NCBI GenBank assembly: GCA_001586965.3
Contig: LUCW03002246.1
Coordinates: 1 to 31,513, forward strand
DNA from: Sphaeroforma sirkka
Taxonomy: Eukaryota > Opisthokonta > Ichthyosporea > Ichthyophonida
Length of the DNA: 31,513 nucleotides
Direction of reading: 5' to 3'
The position numbers and the translations under genes were made by a program. The notes under the pieces were generated by a model. That model was not told the DNA's origin. It ran no database searches and was given only the letters and a program-made list of their open reading frames with translations. Every line of letters starts with the position of its first letter. The stretch's first letter is position 1. Positions 10,371 to 22,025 of this stretch are shown here, piece by piece.

Positions 10371-11100
10371 TTTTTTTTTTAACATATATACATTATTGGT
10401 TGAACCTAGGGTGGAATAAGGTTTGTAAGCATAGAACATGCAATCATGGTAGCATTTTAATAGTGGCGACATATAACAACTTCAACGGAATTTTACTCAG
10501 AATCGATCAGCATATATCTGGCGAAAACCCCAAAAAGTGTTACAAGAGGCTTTGCACACACTTGTCAATTATATATAAGTGATGTCCACCAATATCAATG
10601 TGTCAGGGGAGTATTTAAAAATTCTCCTTTCGTTGCTGTCTTTTGTGAAAGAATAGTTTTCACTGTGCATGACCAGACATTATATGATCTCGAAATTCGT
10701 ATGGGACGCAGAAACTCTTGGAAAATAATTCCCTCCATATCTGAGATAAGCTTTCCCAGGAATAATCATCCACACGCAGATTTGTACCGAACTCACAAAA
10801 AAATACACATGCGGTCAGCAGAATGTGTACCGTATTCGGATCTTAGGTATCAATACAAAGATTTTACCGTACGGAATAGCCTCTTACAAGTATTGTCGTA
10901 AGTGTACAAAGGTGATCATACATTCATACGAACATGTGTATGTATATCAGTATACAAGCATGTCTATATAGGTATGCAAGTACATAAGTGTGTAAGTATA
11001 TATATCTATATATCTACAACTTATATATACATAAACATACACATATCTCCATATTTGGTCATCTAAAAAAAATCAAATACGCCCCAATGTATGTATATAC
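10371..11100. other. Unique-looking spacer between microsatellite blocks
   Basis: A T-run follows the preceding (GT)n. A 78-codon open frame at 10,665-10,901 (+) has ordinary amino-acid composition (MHDQTLYDLEIRMGRRNSWK at its start) but no recognised motif; it ends at TCGTAAGTG, which could equally be a splice donor. Nothing else is seen. I do not call a gene. Confidence 0.3.
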
Positions 11101-11800
<700 letters not shown>

Positions 11801-12975
11801 ATGTTCACACACACGTGTGCGGGATTGTGTATAGGAACCGGATACTGTGTGGCTAGGGGCTATAACTTCAGAAACTAATTGTGTGCATATCTACGTGTAT
11901 TATTGGAATAAGTCTGAGATATTGTTGTGCTATCATTTGTAGTTAAAGAGTTTTGATACACGCACTCGCAACAATATCATCCCTATGTTTCGCAGTCACA
12001 TACCGTCATTCATCAATTGCTTGTTTATCATAGACATTGCTTGCGGTGGCAGACGCCCATCATTTATCATGATAGAACGCATTGCTTTCTTTCCAGCATA
12101 CTTGAAGCTCATGTTGGAAAATGTAGATTGTTTGGTAGTCTGGTTGTTTACTCTGGACTGTCTTCTCTTTATTAGCGAGGAAGATTATGATTTTACTAAA
12201 ATACACAGACCGGCATCATAAGCAGTTCTGCTGTGTGCAACCTGTACTGCACCTGATGACTGGCGAGTGGCGACTGGCGCCTGCAGTCGTTCATTTGCTG
12301 TTCCAAAAATTGCGAACAGTTCGGAACTTTGAAGAAAAACTTATGTATGTGAACTGAGACTCTGGAATGCCCTCTGTCAAGTGTCACTCATAGTGTTCGT
12401 ACCACGTTTTGTAATGAACAGATCGAAACGAGGCCCGAGGCTCATCCGAGCCTCAGACTCAGAGCCACAAGCAAACCCTCCCAAGCTCCCCTCTTGGACA
12501 GGCCCAGGGCCTCAGGGCCCAATGCCCCAAACCCAGAGGCCAGACCGCCTTTCTCTACTACTCTCGCTGAATATGCATTTAGTACAGAGAGTGTGCGTGT
12601 GTCCAGGGGAGACTGTGCTATGGGCTATTTTATAAATTATTATAACATATTGGGCCCCTGGGGCCTATAAGACATGGGGTGCCCGGTGGCCGGTGGCCCT
12701 ATAGAAATGTTCGCTGGATTAAAAATGGATTCTCGCAGGAAAGCTGGTTTTTTAGTCATAAGTAGTCTACTGTTTTTGTTTTTTTATAAAAAAGAGTGCT
12801 CGTCTCAGACTTCAGACTGAGTTCAGAGGGTAAGCAAGTGCTTTGTTTTTGTTTTTTATTTTGTTTTTTATATTACAATTTTAATAAAAAACAAATAAAA
12901 ATAAAAATAAAAGCAAAATGCTCTTTTTATCTAAACATTTGCCAGAGTATTTACGATCAAAAAAAATTAAATGAA
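11801..12975. other. Non-coding stretch with a GC-rich island
   Basis: No convincing gene is seen. The region 12,430-12,560 is GC-rich and low in complexity (CTCAGA, GGCCTCAGGGCCC, CCCAGAGGCC words), with a second patch at about 12,648-12,705 (GGGCCCCTGGGGCC). Both sit in AT-rich DNA with T-run/A-run flanks (12,770-12,800, 12,845-12,920). The 78-codon frame at 11,985-12,221 is hydrophobic and featureless. Confidence 0.45.
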
Positions 12976-12977
12976 CT

Positions 12978-13215
12978 GTGAGTGGTGACTGGTCAGTGGT
13001 CAGTGGTGACTGGTCAGTGGTGATTGGTGACTGGTGACTGGTGACTGGTGACTGGTGACTGGTGACTGGTGACTGGTGACTGGTGACTGGTGACTGGTGA
13101 CTGGTGACTGGTGACTGGTGACTGGTGACTGGTGACTGGTGACTGGTGACTGGTGACTGGTGACTGGTGACTGGTGACTGGTGACTGGTGACTGGTGACT
13201 GGTGACTGACTGACT
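12978..13215. repeat. Heptanucleotide minisatellite, unit GTGACTG
   Basis: From about 13,026 to 13,208 the 7-base unit GTGACTG repeats about 26 times with almost no variation. It is preceded by degenerate GGTCAGTG variants from 12,978 and ends in GACTGACTGACTG. Because 7 is not a multiple of 3, the opposite-strand frame repeats every 21 nt as a 7-residue peptide (SPVTSHQ). That frame is a by-product, not a gene. Confidence 0.95.
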
Positions 13216-13912
13216 GTATGTATTATTATTATTTTTAAATAGTTTTTTTTATACAAAATTCTAGTGTATATTTTTATTTCCACCTTTTACTCTCAAGTCT
13301 CAAGTCTGGCACCTCCAGGCGCCAAGTTGCCAATTGTGTTATGTAGTATTTTGAAGAAAAAATATATATATAAAAAGAAGAAAGGAGGAGGAACTTGTGA
13401 AGATCAAACAGTTATGCTGTTATGGTCAATGGTGTGCACTGTGCACTCAATATCATGATAAGTACAGCGCATGATCTTGTGCACTGTGCAAGGTGGTCCG
13501 TGCCCCGTGGTACTAGAAAATCAGCGCGTGTTGTGCCGTCTTTTTTTTACTTTATGGTGAACACAAGTGTATATTCAATATGCATTGATACCACTATCGA
13601 AAGATTAATTTCTTCATTAAGCACTTACGCACCGATAGAGGTCACCTGGATCCTGATCCGACACAATCTTCGCTAAAGTCTTCATTACTCTTCTGTCTAT
13701 CTACCATGTTAGTGCTTTAGTCTTGCGACTTGTGAAGCACGAAAATAGTCTAGTTGGCCGCGATGTAAGTAACACAGCCTTTCGTGAGTGTACACTGGAG
13801 TCTACCTTGCCTCGTGCAGACAACTACCACGAAGCTGGCACATGCACAGAGTTGAGCCGAGGGGACTCTCGAGTTTTCGGTTTGGCAGTCAACAATCCAT
13901 ACATTTTCGATC
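13216..13912. other. Non-coding stretch, no clear gene
   Basis: The stretch starts AT-rich, then from about 13,400 has more balanced composition. Overlapping 60-85-codon frames exist but none shows a known motif. A good splice-donor-like GATGTAAGT lies at about 13,762-13,770 at the end of an open block, so an exon here is possible but unsupported. Confidence 0.3.
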
Positions 13913-14197
13913 ATGTATCCGGTTGAGCCTACACCACAAGTTCGAGAGGGTTGTACTAACTTCATCAAGGGTCTACCCTGCAAGCTTCAATATTCGTTTT
14001 GTGGAATGTATCTTCTTGGGTTTGTGGGCGATAATGAAATGTCGCTGGTGCAACTGGTAATAAGTCGAGGCGAGTGCACAACTAATGAGATGGCTAGCTC
14101 CACACAGAGTGAGTTTATCAGCTACGCGCTGATGGTCCGGTCATTGGTGGCGAAGATCTGTACAGAATTCAAACAGATGAGAACTGTGTCAGTATAA
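13913..14197 (+). CDS. Hypothetical 94-codon open reading frame
   Basis: ATG at 13,913 to a stop at 14,195-14,197 gives 94 residues of ordinary composition, with four cysteines and a hydrophobic centre (GMYLLGF), and no known motif. It lies in one of the few stretches with balanced base composition and no repeats. No TATA box, splice partner or poly(A) signal fixes it as a gene; the nearest AATAAA is beyond 14,700. It could be a small gene, an exon of a larger one, or chance. Confidence 0.22.
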   Translation: MYPVEPTPQVREGCTNFIKGLPCKLQYSFCGMYLLGFVGDNEMSLVQLVISRGECTTNEMASSTQSEFISYALMVRSLVAKICTEFKQMRTVSV

Positions 14198-16030
14198 ATA
14201 GAGCACAATGTATCGGAATGCGGATTCTTGTCTACTTCAAAATCACTTTAGATTGATGTATATAATAGAGGTCCACACGCTTGAAAATGCATGTTCAATT
14301 TTCGTAATCCTTGTTCTCGCATCTATCGAAGTCATATCAATTTTCAGACCTCTACACACAATTGATGTGTACAACTGCCATCCGGACAAGTAGCCTGCGA
14401 TGAATAAGTCACAGTACTTCTGAGACAGCTGATGCATTTGCTTATAAGTGCAAAATCGCAGTATTGAACACAACACAACACAACGTTTTGTTGAAGATAG
14501 CTGAGTGTCCTGAAATACGATCTGTTACTGTTTATCTAAGCGAAATACGATAACCAGATAAATCGACACATACAAAGCTGCCATCCAGACCAGAATTTTA
14601 CGCAATAGTCAACTATAAGTCATTCATATAATTGTTCTAGTTTAAAACCTATCTCAGCAAAAAATCAGTAATATACATATGCACTTAGTGGTGCAAAGTC
14701 ACCAAACTTTTGACAATAAAATGAGGAATCCGGTAAAGTATCTTGGGGTACAACAAAACCATAATTTGCTGTTGTTTATCGAAATGAAACGCGATGAACA
14801 GATATCTATAGGTAGTTGATTTGTGGCACACTGATTCAAGCTTAAATTAGTTCTGACAGCCAAAATTAATTGCTACGTGGTGAAAACTATTTGTAAAAGC
14901 AAAACACGATATTCAGTTCTCTACACACAAATGTAGTGTAGCATAGTCACTTGGATCAAACTGCCACACCAAAATCAGCCATGACCACTTCATATGAATA
15001 TACAACTATTGACAGCGTAAAGCAAGTGTTTAGTGGTGCAGCTCGCAGAATCATTCAATAAAATATGCATTAGATGGCGAATTAACTTTAAAAACTTCAT
15101 AGAACACGGAGACTTGTTAATTACGTCAGAGTTCTATTAGATCCGGGCAAGAATAAGCATACTGGCTATTCCTGAACGCACGAATTCATAGTAAAGGTGA
15201 GGGTATAGAGCTTTATTTCAGAAGCAGATGAACACCCCGAATTGGACGTATGCTTCACAGCACTTTATATATTCTCGCTAGTATATAGTCGCCCTAACGT
15301 GTCTATATTATACACAATAGTTGTTCCTGTATAGTATAGCTTCCAGAGGTATACTTTACTATGAACTAAAAACCCCCTATATATGTGCAATATCAATTGC
15401 ACGGCGTTTATTGCATTTATAAAATTACATCACACCCCAGTCCAAATGCTGGGGTCTGGGACTCTGGGACTCAGGGGACCTGGGGGCTGAGGCCGCTGGG
15501 GGCCTTGGGCTGACGTCGGTTCGCTTTGCATCCAAGTAAACGTTCAACGGAAATACAAAAAATAATTGAAATTTATACCTTTTTAAATTGCAAAAAAAAA
15601 AAGATATACATATTGCTAACTTCGAAAATTCCCTTGAATTCTCATAAACGCTTAGTTAACGTATAAACAATTGATTATTGAAAACGTTTTAATGAGAACC
15701 CAATTAAGCTTGACCTGGAGGCTGGGGGCTGACTGGGGGTCCTGGGGCTGGGCCCGCTGGGAGCTGTAGAATTCACACATGTGTAACGTGCTGGGTAGAA
15801 ATTAACGACAAATTGGAAACGTCTAAAATGTTTTAAAATTTTAATAATATCATTGAAAGCGGTATGAACGATATTGATGAAATAGTTTACGACATATAAG
15901 TTAATTCGTAGGTAGAGAATTGGGATGGTGCGCGTGCACCACTGACCTGCGAGTTCCATTTGGGCGCAGAACCAGCGAGCACGAACAAAGTTGTGAATCA
16001 TTTTGAAGGTGGTATTAGAACTCACTGCGG
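14198..16030. other. Intergenic DNA with two GC-rich islands
   Basis: AT-rich unique-looking sequence with no credible gene. GC-rich low-complexity islands lie at 15,435-15,525 (GGGGTCTGGGACTCTGGG and GGGGGCTGAGG words) and 15,713-15,765 (GGAGGCTGGGGGCTGAC). Between and around them, AACGTTTTAA-, CGTTCAACGG- and TTAACGTA-like words recall 7,005-7,190, as expected of a dispersed decayed repeat. The minus-strand frame over 15,675-16,025 is judged a shadow. Confidence 0.4.
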
Positions 16031-16036
16031 ATAAAG

Positions 16037-16052
16037 CTCTCTGTCTTTTTTT
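16037..16052 (+). promoter_or_regulatory. Pyrimidine-rich leader tract upstream of RPL11
   Basis: CTCTCTGTCTTTTTTT lies 33-48 nt before the RPL11 ATG, with a second short run TTTCTCTCT at 16,062-16,070. Ribosomal protein mRNAs in animals begin with a 5' terminal oligopyrimidine tract that gives TOR-dependent translational control. The transcription start is unknown here, so the match is suggestive only. Confidence 0.3.
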
Positions 16053-16084
16053 AGTTTAGCGTTTCTCTCTGGACTAACTGCAAA

Positions 16085-18087
16085 ATGGTACGTACACCCC
16101 CACACAGTTGGGCTTCTTGCATGCGCACAGCAGTACACACAGTATCGCGTCACTCAGTATACCCATCGAATACACAAAGAAAGAAAAAGCTTAGCAATGC
16201 GAAATTCTACACAGTGAAATACATCGAAGACGCAGAGATCTGGACTTCAATACATATAATTCTCAATACATATAAGAAGGATGTTTCAAAAACTTGAAGA
16301 AACTATCATCTCAACAAGCAACGGCATGACGACAGCCAATATATTGAAACATTCCAGACAAGATAGCACATATCATTGAAACGTCCATCACATCACAAAT
16401 ATTTATGAGTATACATATGTATGTATATCTTGTATATATATATATATATTCGTATATATCTGTGAATGTTTTCACACATATGCCCTAGTGGTACGAGGAA
16501 GAAGGGCCTGCAGCTTATGTCTCAGCAAAGTGAAGACCGCACGGGTAGTAGCCGATATATTTGCGTGTGGTAGCACTCTACGTGATGATAATAACAATAT
16601 GGTATTCAACCAGGAAATGACGGATGCAAGTAATGGATAGATAAGTCTATGATGCTTGTTGAGCACATTTTCAACAAAAATTGTATATCATACTACTTGG
16701 CGCTCATAATGTGGTATGCTATCACATACAAACAAAATTGTACACTCTTCATACCTCTGCACTAAGCAATCACACTCGTATGCACATGTAATACTCTCCT
16801 TATATGCATGCTTCTATACACGCATTCGATTAGGCTTCCGCTGCCGAACCCGCCCAGACCAAGGCGAACCCCATGAAGGATCTTCGCGTCCGCAAGCTGT
16901 GTGTGAACATCTGTGTAGGAGAGTCAGGTGATCGTCTGACCCGTGCTGCCAAGGTACTAGAGTCTCTTACCGGACAGGAACCTGTTTTCTCAAAGGCCCG
17001 ATACACTGTGCGATCTTTCTCTATACGTCGTAATGAGAAGATTGCCGTACACGCCACCGTACGTGGACCCAAGGCAGAGGAGATCCTCGAGAAGGGACTT
17101 AAGGTGTGTATGGGCAGACATGTGTTTACAGGGTGATTCATGTAGGTGCCTCTATTTGAATAGATAGAAATAATCGTTTGTATTGAGGTGTTATATCTCA
17201 ATTGTACATATACATATTATTCATACGAATGTAAAATGAACGCGATTATCGTATAGGACCTGTTTCTACTGTGTACAACGCATACAAGTTTTTTGTGTGT
17301 GAATATGGTATGTATGTTGATGTACTATCTAAAGACTGCGCACTGAAAGAACGGATCCCAATGATGCATAAAATGTCCATGTGAATGACATCAACTGATT
17401 AATTCAGATAACACCATCTTTCGGCTGAGAGGAATCCGTTTCGCATATCTTTATAGATGTACAGTTATCTTGTTTGGGGCGCTGTACTGCTGTTGTATTT
17501 GTGTGGAATATAATATAGTTATCTGCCTTGCAATTGAATATGTTTATAGGATGCATTCTTACATAGTATAATTGTATTGTATCGAGTATTCATGTGCTAC
17601 AATGTCTCGTAACAAACAGGTTCTCGAATACGAGTTGAAGAAGAGCAACTTCTCGCAGACCGGTAACTTCGGTTTCGGTGTACAAGAACACATTGACTTA
17701 GGAATTAAGTACGATCCCAGTATTGGTATCTACGGTATGGACTTCTTTATTGTTATGGGCCGCCCCGGATATTGCATTGCCAAGCGCAAGCGCAAGAACA
17801 ACAGAGTTGGATACCCTCACCGTTGCACAAAGGAAGAGACCATGAAGTGGTTCCAACAGAAGTTCGATGGTATGTCATCTCTTTGCTTATTTTTAAACTG
17901 CGTATAGCTCCGCTTTATGCCCCTCGAATGCTGGGATAGATATATCGATGTGTGACAAACCATCTTATTGTCTAATGTATCTATATAGTCATTGTATAGA
18001 ATATTGGGTGCAATACGCCAATAGCCAATGCTTAAAGTATTTTCTCGCGTTCTTTTTCACAATGTAGGAATCATCCTTAACAAGTAA
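16085..18087 (+). CDS. RPL11: 60S ribosomal protein L11 (uL5), four exons
   Basis: Large-subunit ribosomal protein uL5, which contacts 5S rRNA in the central protuberance. Exons: 16085-16087 (only the ATG), 16834-17103, 17620-17869, 18068-18087. Introns are 746, 516 and 198 nt, all GT-AG with donors GTACGT, GTGTGT and GTATGT. The spliced length of 543 nt gives 180 residues, against about 178 in animals. Highly conserved stretches are plain: [67 protein letters not shown], and the C-terminal [13 protein letters not shown]. The N-terminus after Met is Ala/Ser/Glu-rich, as often seen. Every junction keeps frame and no key residue is missing, so the copy looks functional. A poly(A) signal lies 63 nt past the stop. 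Confidence 0.97.
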
Positions 18088-18149
18088 ATTCCTAACAACT
18101 CTGGTCGGGCGTGCTGGATGATTATAGCGAGCATTCTGTCAGCTGCAGC

Positions 18150-18155
18150 AATAAA
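18150..18155 (+). terminator. Poly(A) signal of RPL11
   Basis: AATAAA begins 63 nt after the RPL11 stop codon, the expected distance for a short ribosomal-protein 3' UTR. It is followed by GT/T-rich sequence (TTCATGTGGG, then TTTTTTTAG). Confidence 0.6.
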
Positions 18156-19103
18156 AGTTCATGTGGGTCAGTAAACAGTTGTCAGGTTTTTTTTAGTATG
18201 CTAGCTCTTGTGTATATAGCAATTATATGGAATGGGTTATATGCAGTCAGATTGAAAGGTGCGAAATATCTACACAGATCCGACGCATAAGTATATTGGT
18301 GTTGAAAGTGTGTATCTTTTCATATTCATTTTTAATCTGGTGCGTGTACATCCGTAGCAGATTCGCGTCACTGTCGGATTGTATAAGAAATATCGGTCCC
18401 AAAATACTGAACTTGCTTCAAACCATAATTGTATGCAAATGAATTTATCGTCAGTAACTATATCTTTTAATATGAGGTGCAATGTAGTATATCTGTTTGT
18501 TGTGTGGATTCTTGTTTTCACGATGTGGTGTGTTATATACGACAATCAACAATTTAATGGTTTTCAAATCTTCATGGGCTTGTTGTGGGTTCTTCAGTCG
18601 CTGTCTGTTGTGTAGTAGTATACGACCTGTATTTTAACGTCTGCGAGGTTATCTTGCGCTTCATTTGCGTGGCCATAGTTTCCGAATTGAATGGAATATA
18701 TGTATACATTGATATTCATATCGTGATCTTCGGAGTGTATATGAGAACGAGCTGTATAAAGAATGTATGGGCGTATGTATTCAACGCTAGAGTGTTTGTC
18801 AGCTTCTACCGACGTGCTATACTACTAAAAAAACCTAAACTCCCAATCGAAAGTAGAACAATACGAGCTAAATTTGTGGTGTATAATGTACATACTGGTA
18901 TGTCCGTTAGCGGGTGTATTCACATATTGAGATGTGAACTGTATGATCTGTTCATTGCGTGCAAGAGTCTAGAATCTGTCAGTTCAGTCGTAGGTGCTTA
19001 TTGATGTCTGAAGATAGATCGTAGTTGAGAGGATATGTGTTTTCTTACTTCCTGCGGAATATAGGTCATTATTTTTCGTGCACCGCTCTATATTCATGCA
19101 AGT
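18156..19103. other. Intergenic stretch, nothing recognised
   Basis: Balanced to AT-rich, non-repetitive sequence. The open frames (for example 18,585-19,004, +) are Cys/Val/Tyr-rich, without motifs or splice support. I see no gene. Confidence 0.35.
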
Positions 19104-19463
19104 ATGAGATGTCCCAGTATGTCAATCATAGATGCTCGTTGGTGTCTCCGAAGCAAAAATATGATTGAAAAATATTGTGTTTTCGGGCACATGCTTCGTA
19201 TGCCAAATGCGTATGCTCGAGTAAGTAAAATATATGGAAACCAAGACTGTAGTACTAACACAATTTGGTGCAATGCCCTTTGCGTCGGAAATAATAAAGT
19301 GGTTGAAACATGTAAACAAATCTACCACAGCTTGCTATACTCCGATTTCTCAAAAGCTTTTGAATTACCCAGAAATTATTTCATATACGTGTACGCCTTG
19401 ACTGTTGAAGTATGTGGCGAACAGTATGTTTATCGCTATATATCAGCTAGTCTTTCTACATAG
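19104..19463 (+). pseudogene. Possible decayed LINE (non-LTR retrotransposon) fragment
   Basis: A 119-codon open frame contains two short blocks reminiscent of non-LTR retrotransposon reverse transcriptases. FGHMLRMP (residues 27-34, about 19,182) is like the GHvlRMP motif common just after the RT domain of many LINEs. YSDFSKAFE (residues 79-87, about 19,338) is like RT motif A (lDfskAFD). Their order is the reverse of the family's usual order, so this is either two scraps of separate copies or coincidence. No endonuclease, YADD box, poly(A) tail or target-site duplication was found. Upstream and downstream frames are not LINE-like. Confidence 0.25.
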
Positions 19464-20520
19464 CCTGCGGAGATCAGGTCGTTCATTCTTAGTATATCGC
19501 TCTCTGTGTGATGGTTTATGATTCTGCCACTTGCTCGAAAAGGGAGTTTTAAAATCTCATGACGGGTTCTTGAGATACAGCTGCAGACCATATAACTAGT
19601 CAAAGTATACACTCGGAATTGTAGGCTCAAACTGTCGACACCTATCAGTATGAAGTCAGGAACAGATTCTCGTGTCGAAGAAAATAGAACAAGGTTTTAC
19701 ATACACTTCCTCATATATTGTTTACTTTAGTGGAATATATTTTTCCTCCAGTGCATAAGTGCTATTTGTACACCGTGTACACGTATTTATACTCGGAAGA
19801 TGAATTTCTGAGGCCTATAGCCAAGTATCTTACTTATGGCAGGGGCGATAGTCAGACATTTAATTGGATGGGAGCTGTCTAGCCCTGTGATATGCAAATA
19901 ATCTAATTCGCATACCGGCGCGACGCTATATAATGAGAAGGCTAGACAGCAAGCAAAAGTAATACTCGAGCTTAGAAGGCGACTACTGGAAAACCCTAAA
20001 ATCCGACCCACTGGATGTGAATTTGTATACGTGTGACAAAGTAGTCACGGGCGGTATCTAGCTGTGGTTGTGTGCTAGAGAAATGAACAATGTAGAATCC
20101 GTCATTCATCAGACCGTATCCTCAAGTTCGGATATACAATTACAAAAGGTACATTTGTTAACGACTTCATGGCATACATGAGACAACAAATGATACAAAC
20201 AAGACATAAAACAGTCATTGGATACTCCGAGACTGAATTGGTGGATTGGAGAACTGTATCCAAGACTGGATGTCTACGTTGCGACCAACGCAACTTTTGA
20301 ATTTGCACCTTTGCGACATTTATTTTATGGATGATTCTAAAATACAATTGGAGACCAAACTGGAAAATATACGAACCCCAAAAGACCATGATCATATTTA
20401 TGTCAATGTAGAGACATGCAAACCATACATGAGTAGCTTCTGTTTGCGCTACTAATGGAACAAGCGAGTCGTAGGTAGTATATGTCAGGACGACTCGAGC
20501 TCAACTATTGATATGCACTG
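19464..20520. other. Non-coding stretch, nothing recognised
   Basis: No repeat, RNA gene or recognisable coding region is seen. Small frames on both strands have no motif. It leads into the tandem array that starts near 20,530. Confidence 0.35.
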
Positions 20521-20529
20521 AGCGCTTCA

Positions 20530-22025
20530 ATACAACGGCAGAGTCGCATAGTGATGTACGACACTTGCATTCGCAATTGAGCGATAGTGGTGGAAGTATA
20601 TGGTGAAACAACTGAAAATGTGACCTAAAACCGTCAAGCTGAGGTGACTTTTCCAAGCCTCGAGCCAAAGCAAACTAGATACTGGAGCTGAATACTTGTC
20701 GCTTTCGGCAAACCTGACACAGACAATATTGCAAGTCCGGTAGCAAAGGAAGTTCAAGAGAAATCAATGTCAAAACAGCGTTGTCAGCGCCAGAAACATT
20801 TTCCAATAAACCTGACCCGTAGCAATGGAGGTTCAAGAGAAATTAAGTCAAAAACAGTACCGTCGGCGACACCGGACATACGGTCATACATACTGTCCAA
20901 TAAATCTTGATCGGCCCGCTTGACAGCCGAATCCGGAATCGGACAACAGTACACGAAACGAGCAAACTTAATCAAATCAGCAACCATGATATGATCAACC
21001 AACGAGTAGACAAACCTGCTTCAAAACAACAGCAGAGTCGCATAGTAATGTATGACACTAGCATTTTTAATTGAAAAATAGTACTGCAGTATTCGCTTAA
21101 ATATATTGAGAGGTAACCAGTGCGCAGTAAAGAATCGTCAGGCCGAGGTTGCTGTACCACGACCCGAGTCAAAGCAAATTGTAGCTGATACTGGAGCGGA
21201 ATACTTGCCGCTGCCCTTCGTAAACCTGATACGGACAACATTGCAAGACCAGGAGCAACGGAAGTTCCAGAGATACCAGTCATCCACACCGTACCCACAC
21301 CTTGCATACTGTCCATTAAATCTTGATCGGCCCGCTCTACAGCCGAATCCGGAATCGAACAATTGTACAAAAACCAACTAACTCAACAAAATAAGCAATC
21401 ACATGATGAATCAACGAGTATACAAAATCGCTTTAAACAGCAGCAGAGTCGAATAGTGATTTGCGACAGTTCCATTCGCAAGTGAGAAACGCTAAATAAC
21501 TGAAGAGGTGACCAGTTCGAAGGAATAAAATCATCAACCCGAGGTTACTGTACCACGTTTCGGGCCAGAGCAAACTGTAGCTGATACTGGTGCTGACTAC
21601 TTGCTGCCTTTGATATTCCTGATACAGACAATATCGCAAGACCAGTATCAATATAACTTTTAGAGAATTTAAGGTCAAGACAGCGTCGTCCACGTACATA
21701 CTGTCCAATACGTCTCCGCTTTACAGCCAAATTTGGAATCGAACATCAAACCAGCAAACTCAACAAAATCAGCAATCACAACATGATCAATCAACAAGTA
21801 TTTAAACCTGATTCAAAATAACAGCAGAGTCGTATAGTGATGTACACTTGCATTCGCAATTGAGAAGTAATACTGAGGTATTCGCTAAAATAACTGTAGA
21901 GGTGACCAGTACGCAGAAATAAAATCGTCAAGCCGAGGTTACTGTATCAATGATCCGAGCCGAAGCTAACTGCAGCTGATGCAAGAGCTGAGTGCTTGCC
22001 GCCATTGGCAAACACTGGTGATCAT
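20530..22025 (+). mobile_element. Tandem array of decayed retropepsin-like fragments (LTR-retroelement fossil)
   Basis: A diverged unit of about 390-410 bp occurs four times, anchored by GCAGAGTCG at 20,539, 21,032, 21,443 and 21,834 (spacings 493, 411 and 391). The first interval is longer because a roughly 90-bp part (around AACCTGAC...GTTCAAGAGAAAT) is itself duplicated at about 20,708 and 20,810. Units share the order: anchor, TTGCATTCGCAATTGA block, GAGGT block, a block coding for an aspartic-protease-like DTGAEYL/DTGADYL motif on the + strand, AAACCTGA block, and a closing AATCAGCAA block. DTGA is the active-site signature of retropepsins from LTR elements. The array is broken and old-looking: units differ throughout. 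It is a fossil; no gag, integrase or LTR could be tied to it. Confidence 0.6.

Noticed and set aside
12978-13215. CRISPR-like array
   Set aside because: Units are contiguous 7-mers without spacers, in a eukaryotic context.
13014-13283. 89-codon frame with SPVTSHQ repeats
   Set aside because: It is a by-product of the 7-bp minisatellite read in threes; nothing coding flanks it.
15675-16025. 116-codon minus-strand frame divergent from RPL11
   Set aside because: It includes the translation of a GC-rich low-complexity island (Ser/Pro-rich end), has no motif, and overlaps the presumed RPL11 promoter.
17311-17397. C/D-box snoRNA candidate in RPL11 intron 2 (TTGATGT, ACTGA, AATGATG, ACTGA spaced like C, D', C', D)
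   Set aside because: The C box deviates at both ends and the sequences flanking C and D do not form the terminal stem; a match to rRNA could not be checked.
18585-19004. 139-codon frame downstream of RPL11
   Set aside because: Val/Cys/Tyr-rich without motif or splice support; begins in the intergenic DNA just past the poly(A) signal.
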